This document shows positions 1-12,749 of a stretch of DNA of 64,000 nt, piece by piece. A program made the translations under genes and the position numbers. Where the stretch lies: NCBI RefSeq assembly GCF_905475395.1, contig NC_058337.1:29226983-29290982 (forward strand), read 5' to 3'. The stretch comes from Chrysoperla carnea (lineage: Eukaryota > Arthropoda > Insecta > Neuroptera > Chrysopidae). A model generated the notes under the pieces. That model was not told where the DNA came from and searched no databases. It saw nothing but the letters and a program-made list of their open reading frames with translations. The stretch's first letter is position 1; every line of letters starts with the position of its first letter.

Positions 1-538
1 CAATAGCTTTTTCGACGTTTCCCGCCCAATCATCTAAACATAAAATTTTTTATGTAGTGCTAAAAATATAATTAGTTAATTTTTTGTAAAACAATTACTT
101 TTTTAATTTATATTCGTACCAAGCTTCGGCCTGCAGTGATAAACTTTTTCGGAAGCCACATTGCCTTGTTATAACGCCTGTCACATACGCAGTACGCTTG
201 TCTATCTAACAGGTTCATTATCGCAAATCGAAGCTTGGAACTAACATAGAAAAGCATTAACTGCACTAACAAGCAGAAAAGCACGGTACAATCTCAGTAA
301 TCAGGCAATTCAATAGACCGATACGTCTTATAATCCGACAATCGAATTTGATTTAAAAAAAAAAAAACATTAAAGACGAATTTCGTGACAGTGATGATAT
401 TTATTATGAAATTCTATTCAATTCAGTAATCCAAATATCCCAATAATCCGGCAATCTCTGGTTTTTATTAGTGCCGGATTAGTGAGATTGTACTGTATTC
501 TCAAAAAGACAACAATAGAATATACAAAAGAAACAAAC
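1..538. other. Intron of the leftmost gene, mostly repeat
   Basis: This stretch lies downstream of the donor site of the minus-strand exon that ends at 539, so it should be intronic for that gene. I see no further coding exon before the left edge. Positions 284-495 hold a pogo/Tigger-like MITE, listed separately. The rest is AT-rich sequence with no recognisable signal. Confidence 0.5.
284..495. mobile_element. Short pogo/Tigger-like MITE (212 bp)
   Basis: The right end reads, on the minus strand, CAGTACAATCTCACTAATCC followed inward by GGCA. The left end is a slightly diverged copy (CGGTACAATCTCAGTAATCA, then GGCA). The motif AATCCGRCAAT recurs inside. A TA dinucleotide flanks the right end, as expected for Tc1/mariner-pogo target sites; the left TA appears mutated. 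Terminal repeats of the type CAGTANAANCTC-nTAATCCGG are characteristic of Tigger/pogo elements. There is no transposase, so it is non-autonomous. Confidence 0.7.
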
Positions 539-824
539 CTTCAGCTTCTGCTGAATTCCGTTTTCTAGATTTATGTCTGTCAGCTCTTTCTGCACGACGT
601 TCTCTACGACTACTCCGAGAATCTTTATCCTTATCTTTATCATTTTTAGAAAGATCTACACTAACTATTCCTTCAGAATTAACTGTCTCTTTTTTATTAT
701 CATTTTTTGCCTCGGATTTAGGAGGATTTGTGGAATCTTTAGGTGGTATTTCTGATTCAATAATAACATCATCGTCATCATCCTCAATTTCACCATCTTC
801 TAAATCATTATTTTCATCTTCCAT
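539..824 (-). CDS. 5' coding exon of an acidic/RS-rich nuclear protein, possibly a CCCH zinc-finger protein of the ZC3H4/6 type (partial)
   Basis: The exon starts at ATG 824 (MEDENNDLEDGEIEDDDDD) and ends in phase 1 at a GTTTGT donor at 538-537. An in-frame ATG at 842 would add six residues. The visible 95 residues have an acidic head containing DLEDGEIEDDDD, then a Lys/Asp-rich stretch and a basic RERR/RHKSRKR segment, so the fragment is low-complexity and probably nuclear. Short DGE-EDD heads followed by basic RS-like segments occur in ZC3H4/ZC3H6-type CCCH proteins and several other RNA-processing factors. The zinc fingers would lie off the left edge, so the family name is only a suggestion. 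The exon itself is well supported by composition, start context and splice donor. Confidence 0.55.
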
Positions 825-2918
825 GCTGCAGGGATTAAACAAAAAAATAATTTTTAAAATGGCGCGATTTTTTTTTTATATAAAAAATTACTGCATTATC
901 GGCATTTATTAAAAATTCATAGCCTTATATAACACATAGATGGCGCACTAGTTCAAGGTTATATTGTAACAAATTTATCATGAATTGATTAGTTTTGTTT
1001 ACATGGAAATTCTTAAGACCATAATAATTAACATTGTGGAAGGAAATGAAAAGTTTTTTTCGTACTTAGAATGAAATAAAATTGAAAATAATTATTTTCA
1101 AAAGAACTTTGTATTGTCTACCCCACCACTTAAAAAAAAAAAAATTTTTATGATAAAAAATACTAATACTTTGGATAATAAATGCGCAGTTATTTTTAGA
1201 CCAAGACGAGATAGAAATAATTATACCATGCAGGAAAAAGAGAAAATAATAAAAATCTATTTTTTATCAATCAAATGAGAATTTTATCATCAAAGCATGC
1301 GCAATATGTATATAAAAATTATTTTAAAAAGCATCTGGCAAGGCTATGCGACATTTACTATTTTATCTAATTATGAAATTTGATGACTCATTAGCTATAA
1401 TGACAATTTGTAAACAAAAAAAAAATTCAATTATAAATAAAGATAACAATGACATGATAATTTAGGACAACAATTTTACTCTGTCCCCTTAAATTTAGAA
1501 TAGTAAATTAACGCACGCCTATAGAGCGAATTGATAATAAAAAGACTGTAAATAAAACAATAAATTAAAAAACCTGATTGATAAAAAATTAATCTAATAA
1601 AAATTATTAACTGTCGGATCTTGAAAAATATGATTTTTTGTATACATTAATAATTCACAATAATAATTAAAATATTCCCAAGGCCAAATCAACAATTACT
1701 TTTAATTTCTATCATAAAAAAAAATGATAGAAGTGTTTTTTTCATTTTTACAAAATGGCGTACAACACAACAGCAAAACATGAGTTACAACGAGAAACAA
1801 CCATGAATGATCAAAATCGCCGCCATTATAAACAATTTTATGACATTGAAATTTTTGTATTAAATTTTACCAAAAATTAATCGTATTTTATCCGATCCGA
1901 CATTCAAAAATATAAATTAATAAAAAAAATTTAGGCTTATGTAACGATTAATTAGAAAATTTCGAACATCAATACAAGATAAATGATGTTGGATTTGTTT
2001 TAAAAATCAAGAATCGACTCAAACCTTTGATTATTTTCACATAATACGATTGTATTTGCCATTTCGTGTGTTTTAAATTTTTCTAATATCTAGTTAGAAT
2101 TTCTAAACGAGAATAAAAAACGATAAGTCTGTCCTCGGCTACATCACATATTTAAAACTAAGAAATGGAATTTAGAAGATCAAATTATCTGATATATCAC
2201 TGGTATATTTTTCACTGTAGATGGTTTAGTTTTCCAATCAAATTATCAAATTTGAGACCAATTGATTATATTTTTATGTTGTTTGTTCTTATAATTCGAA
2301 CTGAGGCCCAAAAATGAACTTAGATTTCGGTTATATGATCCGAAATAAAAGTCATTAGCTTCTTTATTATTTTTTTAATAAAATTAATATTAATGAAAAA
2401 AACATTACGCATAATAATTCATGTTTTTCTGGTTAAGTAATCAATAGTCTAGAAAAAACTATCAAATTATTGTGACGATTAGGGACAAACAACTGTATTT
2501 GGTCGCGATTTGTACACAAATGACGACTTTCTATTCTTGTTGCTATGGGAGTATCTGTATTAAACCACTATCTAGCACAGGAAGAACGATCAATTTCATT
2601 TATTTCAATCGGAGTCGAAGCGGAGATGAAGTATTTGCACTCAAATCACATTTACACCCGACAACGACCTTTCATTTATAATTTCATCCAATCACATTCA
2701 ACATAGCCACGTATGCAGATAATTTCTCTCTTTCTAATTTCAAATAAACAATTTTAGTTTACATAAACGTTGTACATTCACCAATCACGTGACTTTTACC
2801 CCCATATTTACTTTTTATTTTTATTAAAATTCAATACCTAATTAATTATAAATAAAAAATAATTTATATAAAAAAATTAAAAATTTTATTCTTTATTAAA
2901 AAAAATGTAATAATTGTA
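825..2918. other. Intergenic, no gene seen
   Basis: About 2.1 kb of AT-rich DNA separates the 5' end of the leftmost gene from the 3' end of the Rad54 gene. Both lie on the minus strand. The short open frames here (for example 2472-2681 +) have no family features. A TTTATT at 2892-2897, read as AATAAA on the minus strand, is a suitable poly(A) signal for the Rad54 gene, about 22 bases beyond its stop. Confidence 0.6.
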
Positions 2919-5900
2919 TTACTCATCTACATCAGATTTATAATTATCATCAGAATTTATATCGTCATTTTCTTCAACTTCCTCTGTAATTTCCACTTCC
3001 TGTTTTGTTTTTGAAACTTCTACTTGACTAGAACTATGATGGAAAACGAACGATATCACTTTTGCAATATCCCAACATTGTTTTATTGTCTAAAAAAAAG
3101 TATTTATAAAATACAGATTTTATTTGATACATGAATCGTTGCTTTGTAATAATTATTACCAAATCTGCAAGACCCTTTTTATCCCAACAATGGTACCAGT
3201 TGGATAAATCCGATGTACAATCTGAATCAGGCGGAGGAGATTTTACTTGTATTTTATTTATACACCGAGTACATTTAAATCTGAAATACATTAAATTTAA
3301 AAAAAAATAATGTAAATGTAAAAGTATTCTAATTTTATTTTATTTACTTGCTATGGGTATCAGAGAGCGTATCTTCTTCTAATTTAAAAAGTTCTCTTAA
3401 ATCTGAAAGAGTAAAATGTCGTTCACAATCGTCGTTGTTATCAACAACTGTCGAACTTAATGCCTTTTTATGCGCTTGTCGTTGGAAGATTTTCTCTTCG
3501 ATAGTTCCTGTCTGAAAATATGACATCGATTATTAATAGACCGGTTCTTAGCCGAAAAATGGGTCGGACTAGACGCAAGTCACACCAATTTTTAATATTT
3601 CTTTAAAAAACATTTCTAGCCTACTCCGAGAATTCTCATTCACGTTTACTTCGTTTTTTTTTTTATTTCGTAAATTGAATCTAATCGCTGTTTATATCAA
3701 AGATGAAGATTTGGGCTGGATTTTTACATAGTTTGCGGACGAGACAAATTATTTTAAAAATTATCTTTGTAGATAAGAATTATGATCCTTTTTAAAATCC
3801 GTTTCAAATTAAAAGTAAAGTGACAAAACCATACAAATTTGAAAAAAAAAATTTTTTAATACGCGAAAAATGTTTTTTTTAAGAATCCTAACAATTGATG
3901 TGAGTTACGCTAGGGTCGTCCCATTTACTTTTCGAACTAGGGACTGCTCTATATAAATACTTAAAAAAGAAAGGCTTTTAAATATTTTAAAGGCTGAGCA
4001 TACACGTAACGGTACACCTGTGGCACACACACGTTATGGTTTCACTTGAGAAAATATACAAAAAAGACGTGACCTCTGCTTGTGACTAGTTACCTGGCAA
4101 CTCGCCACAGCTAAGCTTAGGCCTGTACAGATTTGCCAAAGCACTCACACACACGGTCAAGTATCTTCACCTGTGCCGGCAGTAAGAATCGAATTTCGAT
4201 TCTTCTCCGGTTGCCTGCAGTGGCTGACACACATGCTCCGGTTTATCTGTACAGGTAAACCTGTCTGATATACTGTCACGTGTTTGCTCAGCCTAATATA
4301 AATATGAAAAGTTACCGCCAATAATCTGTAAATATAACATGGTTTCTTTTGTCCGTCACGCCAAACTCTAGCCATTGCTTGGTCATCATTTGCTGGGTTC
4401 CAATCGGGATCAAACATTACCAATCTGTGTAATAAAAATAAATTAGCTTTATTAAACTGTTGAGTCTTTTAGCTTAATTCTAAAACACTCTCAATTTTGT
4501 CAAAATTAGGCTAAAAAAAGTACCTAATATGTTTGTTCTGAGCGAAATTTTAAAATTTTAAAGGCGTATTGGTGAAAATGGTGAAAAATAAATATCGATT
4601 TTAATTAATATTGTTAATTGGTCATAATTTCTCTATCATATGACGATATTCGAATTAAAAAAATCATTTTATATAACGGAAACAAAAAATTACCTATTTG
4701 CGCCAATTAAATTTAATCCACAACCACCAGCTTTTGAACTTAACATAAATATAAATTCTTTGGATTCAGGTTTATTGAAATTTTCAACGACTTTCGCACG
4801 TTTTTTAATAGTCATCGTTCCATCTAATCTGACATACGAATAGTTTCTAAAAACAATACAAACATTATGAAATAAAACTTTAAATCATGTCGTTTAGGGT
4901 GAAATTCTGGTCAAGAAAACAGATTTTTTTCTGTAAATAATTTTTGTAATGAAAAAAAGTCGTTGATTTGCATCTGGCGTACTATTTGTGTAACTGTAAA
5001 AATGTATCTGCATTAGAATTTTGCCAATACCAAAATTTTTTTTAATACAAGACAATTTTTTTTAGAAAATCTCAATTTAATAAAATGATGAGTTTGAGGG
5101 GTCAATCTTTTTTTTTCAACCTTGACAACATAAAGTCCCTTTTGAATTCTCTAGACTAGAACTTGATCTTAAAATATACCTTTTATGGCTAAGTTTTTCA
5201 AATAAATCTAATGTTTGAGTGTAGTTGGAAACGAGTACAATTTTATCAGTTGTATTCATTTTAATATTCGCCAATAAACAGTCCAATACCATTAGTTTTC
5301 CGGACAATTCGGGTAAAACGTCCCTAAAATTAAAAAAATAATTAACAATGAACTATTTTAAATATACCAATAGTTTATACTTTGTAGAATAATGCGGCGG
5401 TAATAATTCTAAAGCTTTTTCGAAACCTTCAGATCTAGTCTCAATCTTATCGTAAATTAGATCGGGATGATTGCATAATTTTTTTAAAGTTGTGATTGCT
5501 GCTAATGTACTGAAGCTAGCTTTTTCCCCTGTACTTGCTGAAAAAAAATTAAAATTATGTTGAGTATACCTTTTTGGATTAACCATGCATTCCTTTATTT
5601 GCTTAGGATTCATTGCATTTAATTATTTTAAATTAAGTATCATTTCTCGTTAGTAAACCAAAACTCCGCAACCCAAAAGAAATATGTTTCAATAGTAAAA
5701 AATAGAAAATCCTTACCCCCAAATATATTTTAAATGCGAAAGTGGCTTTGTTTGTTTGTTACGCTTTTACGCAAAAACTACTGAATGGGTTTGAATGAAA
5801 CTACAATAATATAGCTCATAAATCAGAATATCCATAGGCTAAAGATAGTAGTTACCCACCCGCTTCGCGGATGATTTCAAAAACTCCTGAATGGATTTTA

Positions 5901-8900
5901 ATGAAACTCTACTATAATACAGATCATACATCAGAATAACACATAACCTATAATTTATAAAGATAGCAGTTACCCACCCGCTTCGTTGGACGATTTCGAA
6001 AATTACTGAATAAAACATAGCTTAAGACTATAATTTATAAAGATACTGATAGATACCCACCCGCTTCGCCAAAAAATTTATGTTTCAAAAGCAAAGACTA
6101 AATAGTTTGGATTTATAATAAAAAGTATTTCGAGTGTTATGGAAGAGGGATAAGTGAGAGCAAGGAAGGGGAAGGCTATAACGCGGTGGTCTTTACTTTT
6201 AAAATGGAAATTGTTCATCAATATGGGCGGGTATCATGTTGGTTGTTTGCAAATACAGAAAAGTGTGTGCAATTAATTTTCAAATCCACTCTTTTTTTTT
6301 ATAATGATGTTTCGATCTATGTGATCAGTTTTAATTAACTGTATGATAATTTCATTGGATATTAGCGATTTCCAATGGTCTTATTGTCATTAAATTTAAC
6401 TCAAAATAATCATTGAATTATTTAAAAACTATCATCTCGATATTTTTTTTTCGTCACGTGAATACGATATGAAACAGATTACGATTGCATTTATAAATAA
6501 ACTGCGAACTTCAACAGAGTAAAGTATACAAAAATTAATTAAAATTTGAAAATAAAAAAAAGGTTTTTATATGACAAACTGAGAAGTTCTATAAAATTCA
6601 AAATGTGATGAGTATATAATTCAAAACTTACTGCTAATAACAGTTTTTTTTATTGCATCGGAGTTAACAAAAGATTTGTATAATTGTTGTTGTAAAGGTG
6701 CCATCTTTACACAAATCACCATTTCGAATTTAATTGGTAAGTATTTTGTTAATAATGAGCTTGTGCGTCGAATTAAACATTTATTCACGATTTCAGTTAA
6801 TTCAGTTAAACGTTCCAAACATTTTGCACGCTCAGAATCTGTAGCGCATGCATCTTGTCCTTTAAGAATTGGTGTTTCAAAATGCTTGCGGAAATCCTAC
6901 AATCAAAATAAACGCAAATAATAAAAATATTTCAAATTTGTAATAAATTCGTTATTACCTGAGCACTACCTAAAATTCCTTCATTTACAAAATGAACTAA
7001 GCTGAAATATTCAAGAAGATCATTCTGAATGGGTGTACCACTAAGTAGAACACGTCGTTTGGCCTTTAAACCCATTAATGCTTGGTACGTTTGATTTTCA
7101 CAATTTTTTAAACGATGGCCCTAATTTAAATCGTAATTTTATATAATAAATGATTTTTAGAAAGATTTTAATCAAATACCCTTAACATTTCACATAAATT
7201 CGACTATATTCAGAAGTATTTAATAATTGGTCGATTTTAGAGTATTTTTGAAATAACAAACAAAATATCGGAATTAATCAATTATCACATCTCGTGCTCA
7301 AAATTTGAACTCTAATAACACTACGTTTTATATTTGTCCAATAAATAAGTACTTAGGCAAACATAGATTGGATAATAGAAAATCAATCGGGGGTCATATA
7401 GTAGAATAATTTCCAAGGAAATTTTTATTAATAAAAGTTAAAAGATGCAATCTAAAAATTAGTTAAAGTGAAAAAAAACCGCTTTTCGTTTAAAAATAAC
7501 AAAAGTATAAACCTAAACCGAAAAGCTGTGTATTTAATGAAATTATCAAGTGAAGATGCAGAAGGATCAGCAAAACGTCATAATTTGCGATTTTCCCGAA
7601 AGCATAACCCAAAACAAGCGGAAAAAATACGTTTTTAAAGCATTCTTAAAAATGCCAAACTAAACAAATTTTTCTTAAATAAAAACAATTACAATTTCAA
7701 TAAAAAATTTTTTAATCAAAAGTTTGATACTGATTTTTAAGACATTTTTTGAGATAAAATCGATATATTTGAGAGCTTCAATTTTTAATATGTATATAAT
7801 ATGCTTATAATATTTTACGTTCATTTTAATACAAAAATGATTTAAATCGGAGTACTCTACATTAATATGTCGAACTAATTAATATTTCTATGTAGGTAAA
7901 TCAATTTATTTGAATTGTTACGAGTATTTGATAAAGGAGATCTATCTACGTAGGGCTTATGAAAAAATACAGAAATCTACATAAAATTATTTTTTAAATT
8001 GATCTTTTTGTTAGTAATTCGTTAATTACTTCATCGCATAAAACTAATCCAATTTCACTAGTATGTAAAATTTTCGTATATAAACGAAAAGTTTCATACG
8101 AAATGATAAGTATTGGTGTAACCGGTCGACCACGATAAGTGTTCATGTATTGAGATAGTTTCTGTTCGATTTCAGCTCGAGAACCTCCATCCATAGCTAA
8201 GGCATTGACTCGTCCATTTAACCATTTTTGTATTTCATTATACCAATTCTAAAATAAAATATATATTTATGTTAGCTTTGAAAACAGTACCAGAAACCAT
8301 AATTTGTGGAACGAGTCCTCCGTACGGATAACGATAATCTGAGTTTGCTTGTTTCAGAAAATCTTTCGACATAAAAAAAACTGCTGAGAAAAAAACTCAG
8401 ATTACCATTGTCAAATCTTGGAGTGAAGCAAAAATTTAAAAAATAAAAGATTTTTTTTATTAACTCCTGTGAATACACGGAATGTATGTCTCAGAATTTA
8501 GTTTTGGTCTTTACAGTACTTACCTTTACTAATGAACTAGGTGCTACAATAATCGCTTTATCGATTAAAGGTTTGCATTCGGGGCCTTGGCGTAATAATG
8601 TCCACATTAAAGTAATACATTGTAGTGTTTTTCCCAATCTACAAATTAATATTGAATATAATTATATAACAAGTGAAAACAAACAATTGATTTAGTTAAT
8701 TGTTGAAATACCATGTATAGACAGTGTTGATTACTCTGTCACATTACACATTAATACATATCACACATATAACTGATATACCCATATAATACATAATATA
8801 CAATTTGAGCATAATTTGCGCTCTCACGGGTAAACAATGATGCTTACGAAAAAATGTTTCAAACAAAAATTGTTTATTTTTTATAAGGAACATTTTTTAC

Positions 8901-11071
8901 ACATAAACTTTTGTTCTATCTCTAACGGTTTACAAGATGGGTCCTACGGAACCAAGACCCAATTGACCTATGTTGCTCATTTATGAACTCGACCTCACTT
9001 TTTACGTCCTAAGCACGCTATAAATTTTTCAGCTTGATATCTCTTTTCGTTTTTTAATAATCGTGATGACAGACATACAGACAGACAACTGGAAATGGAC
9101 TGACTAATTAGATGATTTTATGAACACTTATACCAAGACTTTGTTCATAGTGCATTTAAATATTTTTAAGCGTTACAAACTTGGGACTAAACTTACTATA
9201 GTTTTATATATTTCATATATCGCTTTTCTTGAAACATAGTTAAGAACACTTTCATTTAAGTTCACCTTTCAAAGGCAAGGAGCTACGATGCCACAGACAG
9301 ACAAACACACATAGTGAACAAACTAATAACACCTTTCTTTTTGGATCGGGAGTTAATTATCTAGGGTAGAAAATCGAACAAAACCGTTTCATAACATACC
9401 TAAACAGGGGGAAGGATCAAATGTTGACTGACGTATTTTAGGTGATATCTTGTAACAAAATGAATGTCACATTTTTTATCTCAACTTTTTTTTTTTTTAA
9501 ATTTGTTGTTGGACGAGATGAATTTACAGTTTTTTTTTTGTATGGAAATTTACATTTTTTAAGGTTTTATTTAAAAACTGTATTTAAACACAAAAATAAA
9601 AATGACTCGATTAAAAATACATAATCGCTAATTTAAAAAAAGTTCTATTAAAACAGTATCGTTTTTTGTACACGGTGTAACGACGCTTTCGGTAGATTTT
9701 GATAGTTAACAAAAAGCACGGATCAGTAGTATATGCTGTTTCAAGATTTGACATTTTGACTTTTTCAATCTTTAAAAATAGGGTTCCAATTCAACTTCAC
9801 TTTTAAACAATTATCTTTTTAGCATTTGCATTCTTAGTATCTTTTGAACTTACCCCATTTCATCGGCCATAATACAACCATAAGTATCAGGAATTTGTAC
9901 ACCGGTTACACAATCGTACATAAATTTCACACCCTGTAAAAATGTTTTTTTCTAAAATGTAATTTAGTAAGCCTTAAGTATTTGGGTAAGAAACTTTGCG
10001 CTGTAAATTTTGCATATACTGATGCCTTAGAAGACCCAATAACATCTTTTAAGTTTCTAGAATAGTTTTAATTACAAAGCAGAATTATTTAAAATTTTTC
10101 AAAAATCTATCTTTGGAAGTTATAATATAATAAACCCCATCGCGCATCCTGCGTTCCAAGTACCAAGATATTTCCAATAAATAAAGATTTTTTGTAAATT
10201 TTAATATAGTATTGTATAAAATAATATGAGATAAGGCCAAAGGAGTAACACCGCTAGCCAATAATTTCGATTTACATGTAATAGGTGAATAAAAATACTA
10301 TGGTAGAACAAACGTAGAAAGAGTAAATATTTTCGGTTTTCGAAACTTGTCTCCAATCTCTCGACGAATTTAAAATATTTTGTTCATATTATAGACTGCC
10401 TAAGAAGTTGTATTTCATATATTTTACCTCACGCTGATGAGGACGAAGAATGTTGCTAAGTATTGGATCGACAACAACATGAACCAAAACGTTTTTCCTA
10501 AAAAATTGCGATGAAAAATTTTAGCCGATAGTACACATTAAATTTAACACAATTTTCACTTACTGATCAGCCATAAGCTTTTCATGATTGGATTGTTCGG
10601 GTGGTGAATATAAAACCAAAGCATTCGGCATTTCTGGATCATGTAATGGTCGTCGTACCATTGATTTTCGCATTCCTAATATACGACCAGATGGTACATA
10701 ATTTGGACATGGTGAATTAAAGGGTCGGCTTAATATTTTCTTAATGTGTTCCTCCTAAGTGTAACAATAAGTTATTCGATAATTAGGTACGGGAATGTTT
10801 ACTTGAAAATAACTTACATGTTCTGATGTAGACATTTGAATTTGTTGTGTAGCTGGCGAAGGTTTTGGTTTGTTTTCTTTACACGACCGTCGTTTTTCCT
10901 TTTCCATTTGTGGTGGTATAAATATTTTTTTAACATTTTCGCAATCATTATTATACTCAATAGGACGTTTTGTTTGTTGACTAGGTGCTAAACTCCTTCT
11001 CTAGGTTTTACAATTTTAAAAACAAAATTTATATAAATACATTTCCAAGTTATAATTTTAATACGAACCAT
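2919..11071 (-). CDS. Rad54/okra: Rad54 / okra SNF2-family DNA translocase, complete, 16 coding exons, 768 aa
   Basis: This is a Swi2/Snf2 ATPase that assists Rad51 in homologous recombination in the nucleus. Exons (minus): 11071-11069, 11000-10818, 10754-10564, 10497-10428, 9933-9854, 8638-8524, 8248-8030, 7120-6959, 6896-6632, 5537-5381, 5323-5180, 4846-4694, 4424-4316, 3511-3348, 3280-3160 and 3089-2919. They sum to 2307 bp. The order of motifs is N-terminal [16 protein letters not shown], Walker A GLGKTLQC, DEGHRLKN (box II), [18 protein letters not shown] (III), [43 protein letters not shown] (V) and the [20 protein letters not shown] segment (VI). The C-terminal CTRC...[13 protein letters not shown] zinc-like region is present. 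Length matches human RAD54L (747) and fly okra. The initiator ATG stands alone in its exon; an in-frame TAG directly precedes exon 2. Several introns carry repeats. Confidence 0.97.
3992..4293. mobile_element. MITE-like element in a Rad54 intron (about 300 bp)
   Basis: The ends are inverted: the left begins GGCTGAGCATACACGT and the right, read in reverse complement, begins GGCTGAGCAAACACGTGAC. The interior is clearly richer in G and C than the surrounding intron (3512-4315) and includes CA/GT runs and palindromic patches around 4180-4215. No protein can be read from it. A target duplication is not clear. Confidence 0.7.
5735..6075. repeat. Degenerate tandem repeat in a Rad54 intron
   Basis: About two and a half units of roughly 125 bp each contain an ACT-n-GAATGGRTTT-n-AATGAAACT core, then TAAAGATAGNAGTTACCCACC and a CGCTTCGYNGGAYGATTTC tail. 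The motif ACCCACCCGCTTCG appears three times. This kind of short GC-marked satellite-like repeat is common in insect introns. It lies in the intron between exons ending at 6632 and starting at 5537. Confidence 0.65.
8668..9220 (-). repeat. R1 dispersed repeat, copy A
   Basis: R1 is the most abundant repeat here. Its forward consensus runs from TTTAGTCCCAAGTTTGTAAC through CAAAAACGAAAAGAGATAT, AGCGTGCTNAGGACGTAAAA and CCGTTAGAGATAGAAC to CAATTAACTCAGTCAATTG and a TTTGTTTTCACTTG tail. This copy is in reverse orientation inside the Rad54 intron 8639-9853 and looks nearly full length. No protein is encoded. Confidence 0.8.
9228..9357 (-). repeat. R2 dispersed repeat, copy 1
   Basis: This segment is related, in reverse orientation, to 53803-53970. 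Shared marks are GTGTCTGTCTGTCTGTGGCA, ATCGTAG-GCC, TTTGAAAGGTNAA and GTTCTTAGCTATG. It abuts R1 copy A. It is not coding. Confidence 0.65.
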
Positions 11072-11426
11072 TAAAAATTATTATCACGGTGTAATTGTAA
11101 TTTACTTAAAAATTAATATTTTTTTTATATTCCGTTCAAATGTCATTTGGCTGTCAACTGTCACATTTATAAGTAATAAAATAACAAGTGATTCCCGCGT
11201 TTATAAATTGTGTGTACATAAACAGATTGCATTATGGGAGAAATTTAGCACCTGTTACATTTTCGGTATGAAAAATGGATGTAGGAAAATTACAATTCCT
11301 ATGTCCATGGTATGAAATTATTATCCAATTTTGTAAACTTTTCTAATAAGATCTACTGTCTACTGTGTCACAACTATGATTAATTCAGGGTATGATAATT
11401 TAAGTTATCATTGAAATATATATATC

Positions 11427-12360
11427 AAGGTATAGAAAATTTAGTCCCAAGTTTGTAACGCCTAAAATAATATTATACAGAATGTTCGATTTACATCTAG
11501 ACATTATAAATATCACGAGTATGACAGAGTACATGCGTTAAGTAATGCATCTAAGTAAGAGGTATTATAGGTGTTATATGAAATTGCAAAAGTGATTTGT
11601 ATCGTGGCTTATCTTTTGTAATTCATCTTTTCAACTAAGAAACTCTCACTCTCCAAGCGTCTTACAACTATCTCAACGCATATCGAAGCTTCGACACTGT
11701 CATACTGTCATTATTCTGTCATACCCGTGATTCGTATAAAATCACCTAATTATTCCATTTCTGGTTGTCCACCCGTCTGTCTGTCCGTCCGTCTAGACTC
11801 TAGACGATAACTCAAAAACGAAGAGATATTCAGCTGAAATTTATATAGCGTGCTTAGGACGTAAAAAATGAATTTGAGTTCGTAAATGAGCAACATAGGT
11901 CAATTGGGTGTTGGGTCCGTAGGATCCATCTTGAAAACCGTTAGAGATTTAACAAAATTTTAAGTATAAAAAATATTTTTTATAAAAAAACAACTTTGGT
12001 TGGAAATATTTTTTCGTAAATAGCACTGTTTACTCGTGAGGGCGCAATTATTTGTTAGATTTTGTTGATTAAGATATAATCAGTAATTTTTAAAAGGAGA
12101 TCAAAATCCTGTAGAAATTTGATAAAAAAAGTTCCATAAATTAAGGCAAGTAAGGACCTAATTTTAAAAAGCAAAAATTTTCTGATTGAATATAGAATGT
12201 ATTCCGAAATTACAAATTTGGTTTTTTTTCCCAGAAAATTGTTGATTTTTTAAAGTCTAATTTATTAAAATTAATGCAAACATTGGCCATTCAACACTTT
12301 CTTCTATACAGGGTATTTCAACAATTAGCTCATTCAATTGTTTGTTTTCATTGTTTATTT
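11427..12360 (+). repeat. R1 dispersed repeat, copy B, interrupted
   Basis: It starts at TTTAGTCCCAAGTTTGTAAC (about 11439), carries ACTCAAAAACGAAGAGATAT, CCGTAGGATCCATCTTG and GAGGGCGCAATTA, and resumes at CATTCAACACTTTC to the family terminus near 12355. About 200 bases of foreign sequence follow the first 50 bases. The left arm of the 193-bp inverted repeat occupies its variable middle. Confidence 0.75.
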
Positions 12361-12749
12361 GAATTTGAATTTATGAATTTACCTTGAATTAATGTAATTT
12401 CAGTAAAAACAGTCAGAAATTGGGAATATTTTTTTGAATAATATTATTTATATTTTTTCTTTAAAAAAAAAATATAATTCCTGTCACCCAATACACACTT
12501 GTGAGTAAATTACAAATCGATCATTTTTAGTATATGGCAATATAATGGCAAAGGAAAATTTTCTGGGAAAAAAAACCAAATTTGTAATTTCGGAATACAT
12601 TCTATATTCAATCAGAAAATTTTTGCTTTTTAAAATTAGGTCCTTACTTGCCTTAATTTATGGAACTTTTTTTATCAAATTTCTACAGGATTTTGATCTC
12701 CTTTTAAAAATTACTGATTATATCTTAATCAACAAAATCTAACAAATAA
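12048..12749. repeat. Perfect 193-bp inverted repeat with 316-bp spacer
   Basis: The arm at 12048-12240 and the arm at 12557-12749 are reverse complements over 193 bases with no mismatch or gap that I could find. The spacer (12241-12556) includes the 3' end of R1 copy B. Transcription across it would give a hairpin of about 193 bp. No gene is present; a 65-codon frame at 12545 is a by-product of the right arm. Confidence 0.9.

Noticed and set aside
2472-2681. 69-codon plus-strand open frame
   Set aside because: No family features, no intron context and an ordinary AT-rich composition; treated as chance.
5735-6075. CRISPR-like appearance of regularly spaced ACCCACCCGCTTCG
   Set aside because: Units are degenerate, spacers are themselves repeated, and the setting is an animal intron; it is a tandem repeat.
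12545-12742. 65-codon frame in the right arm of the inverted repeat
   Set aside because: It exists only because the arm happens to be open; the other arm, in the R1 copy, has no such start and the peptide has no features.
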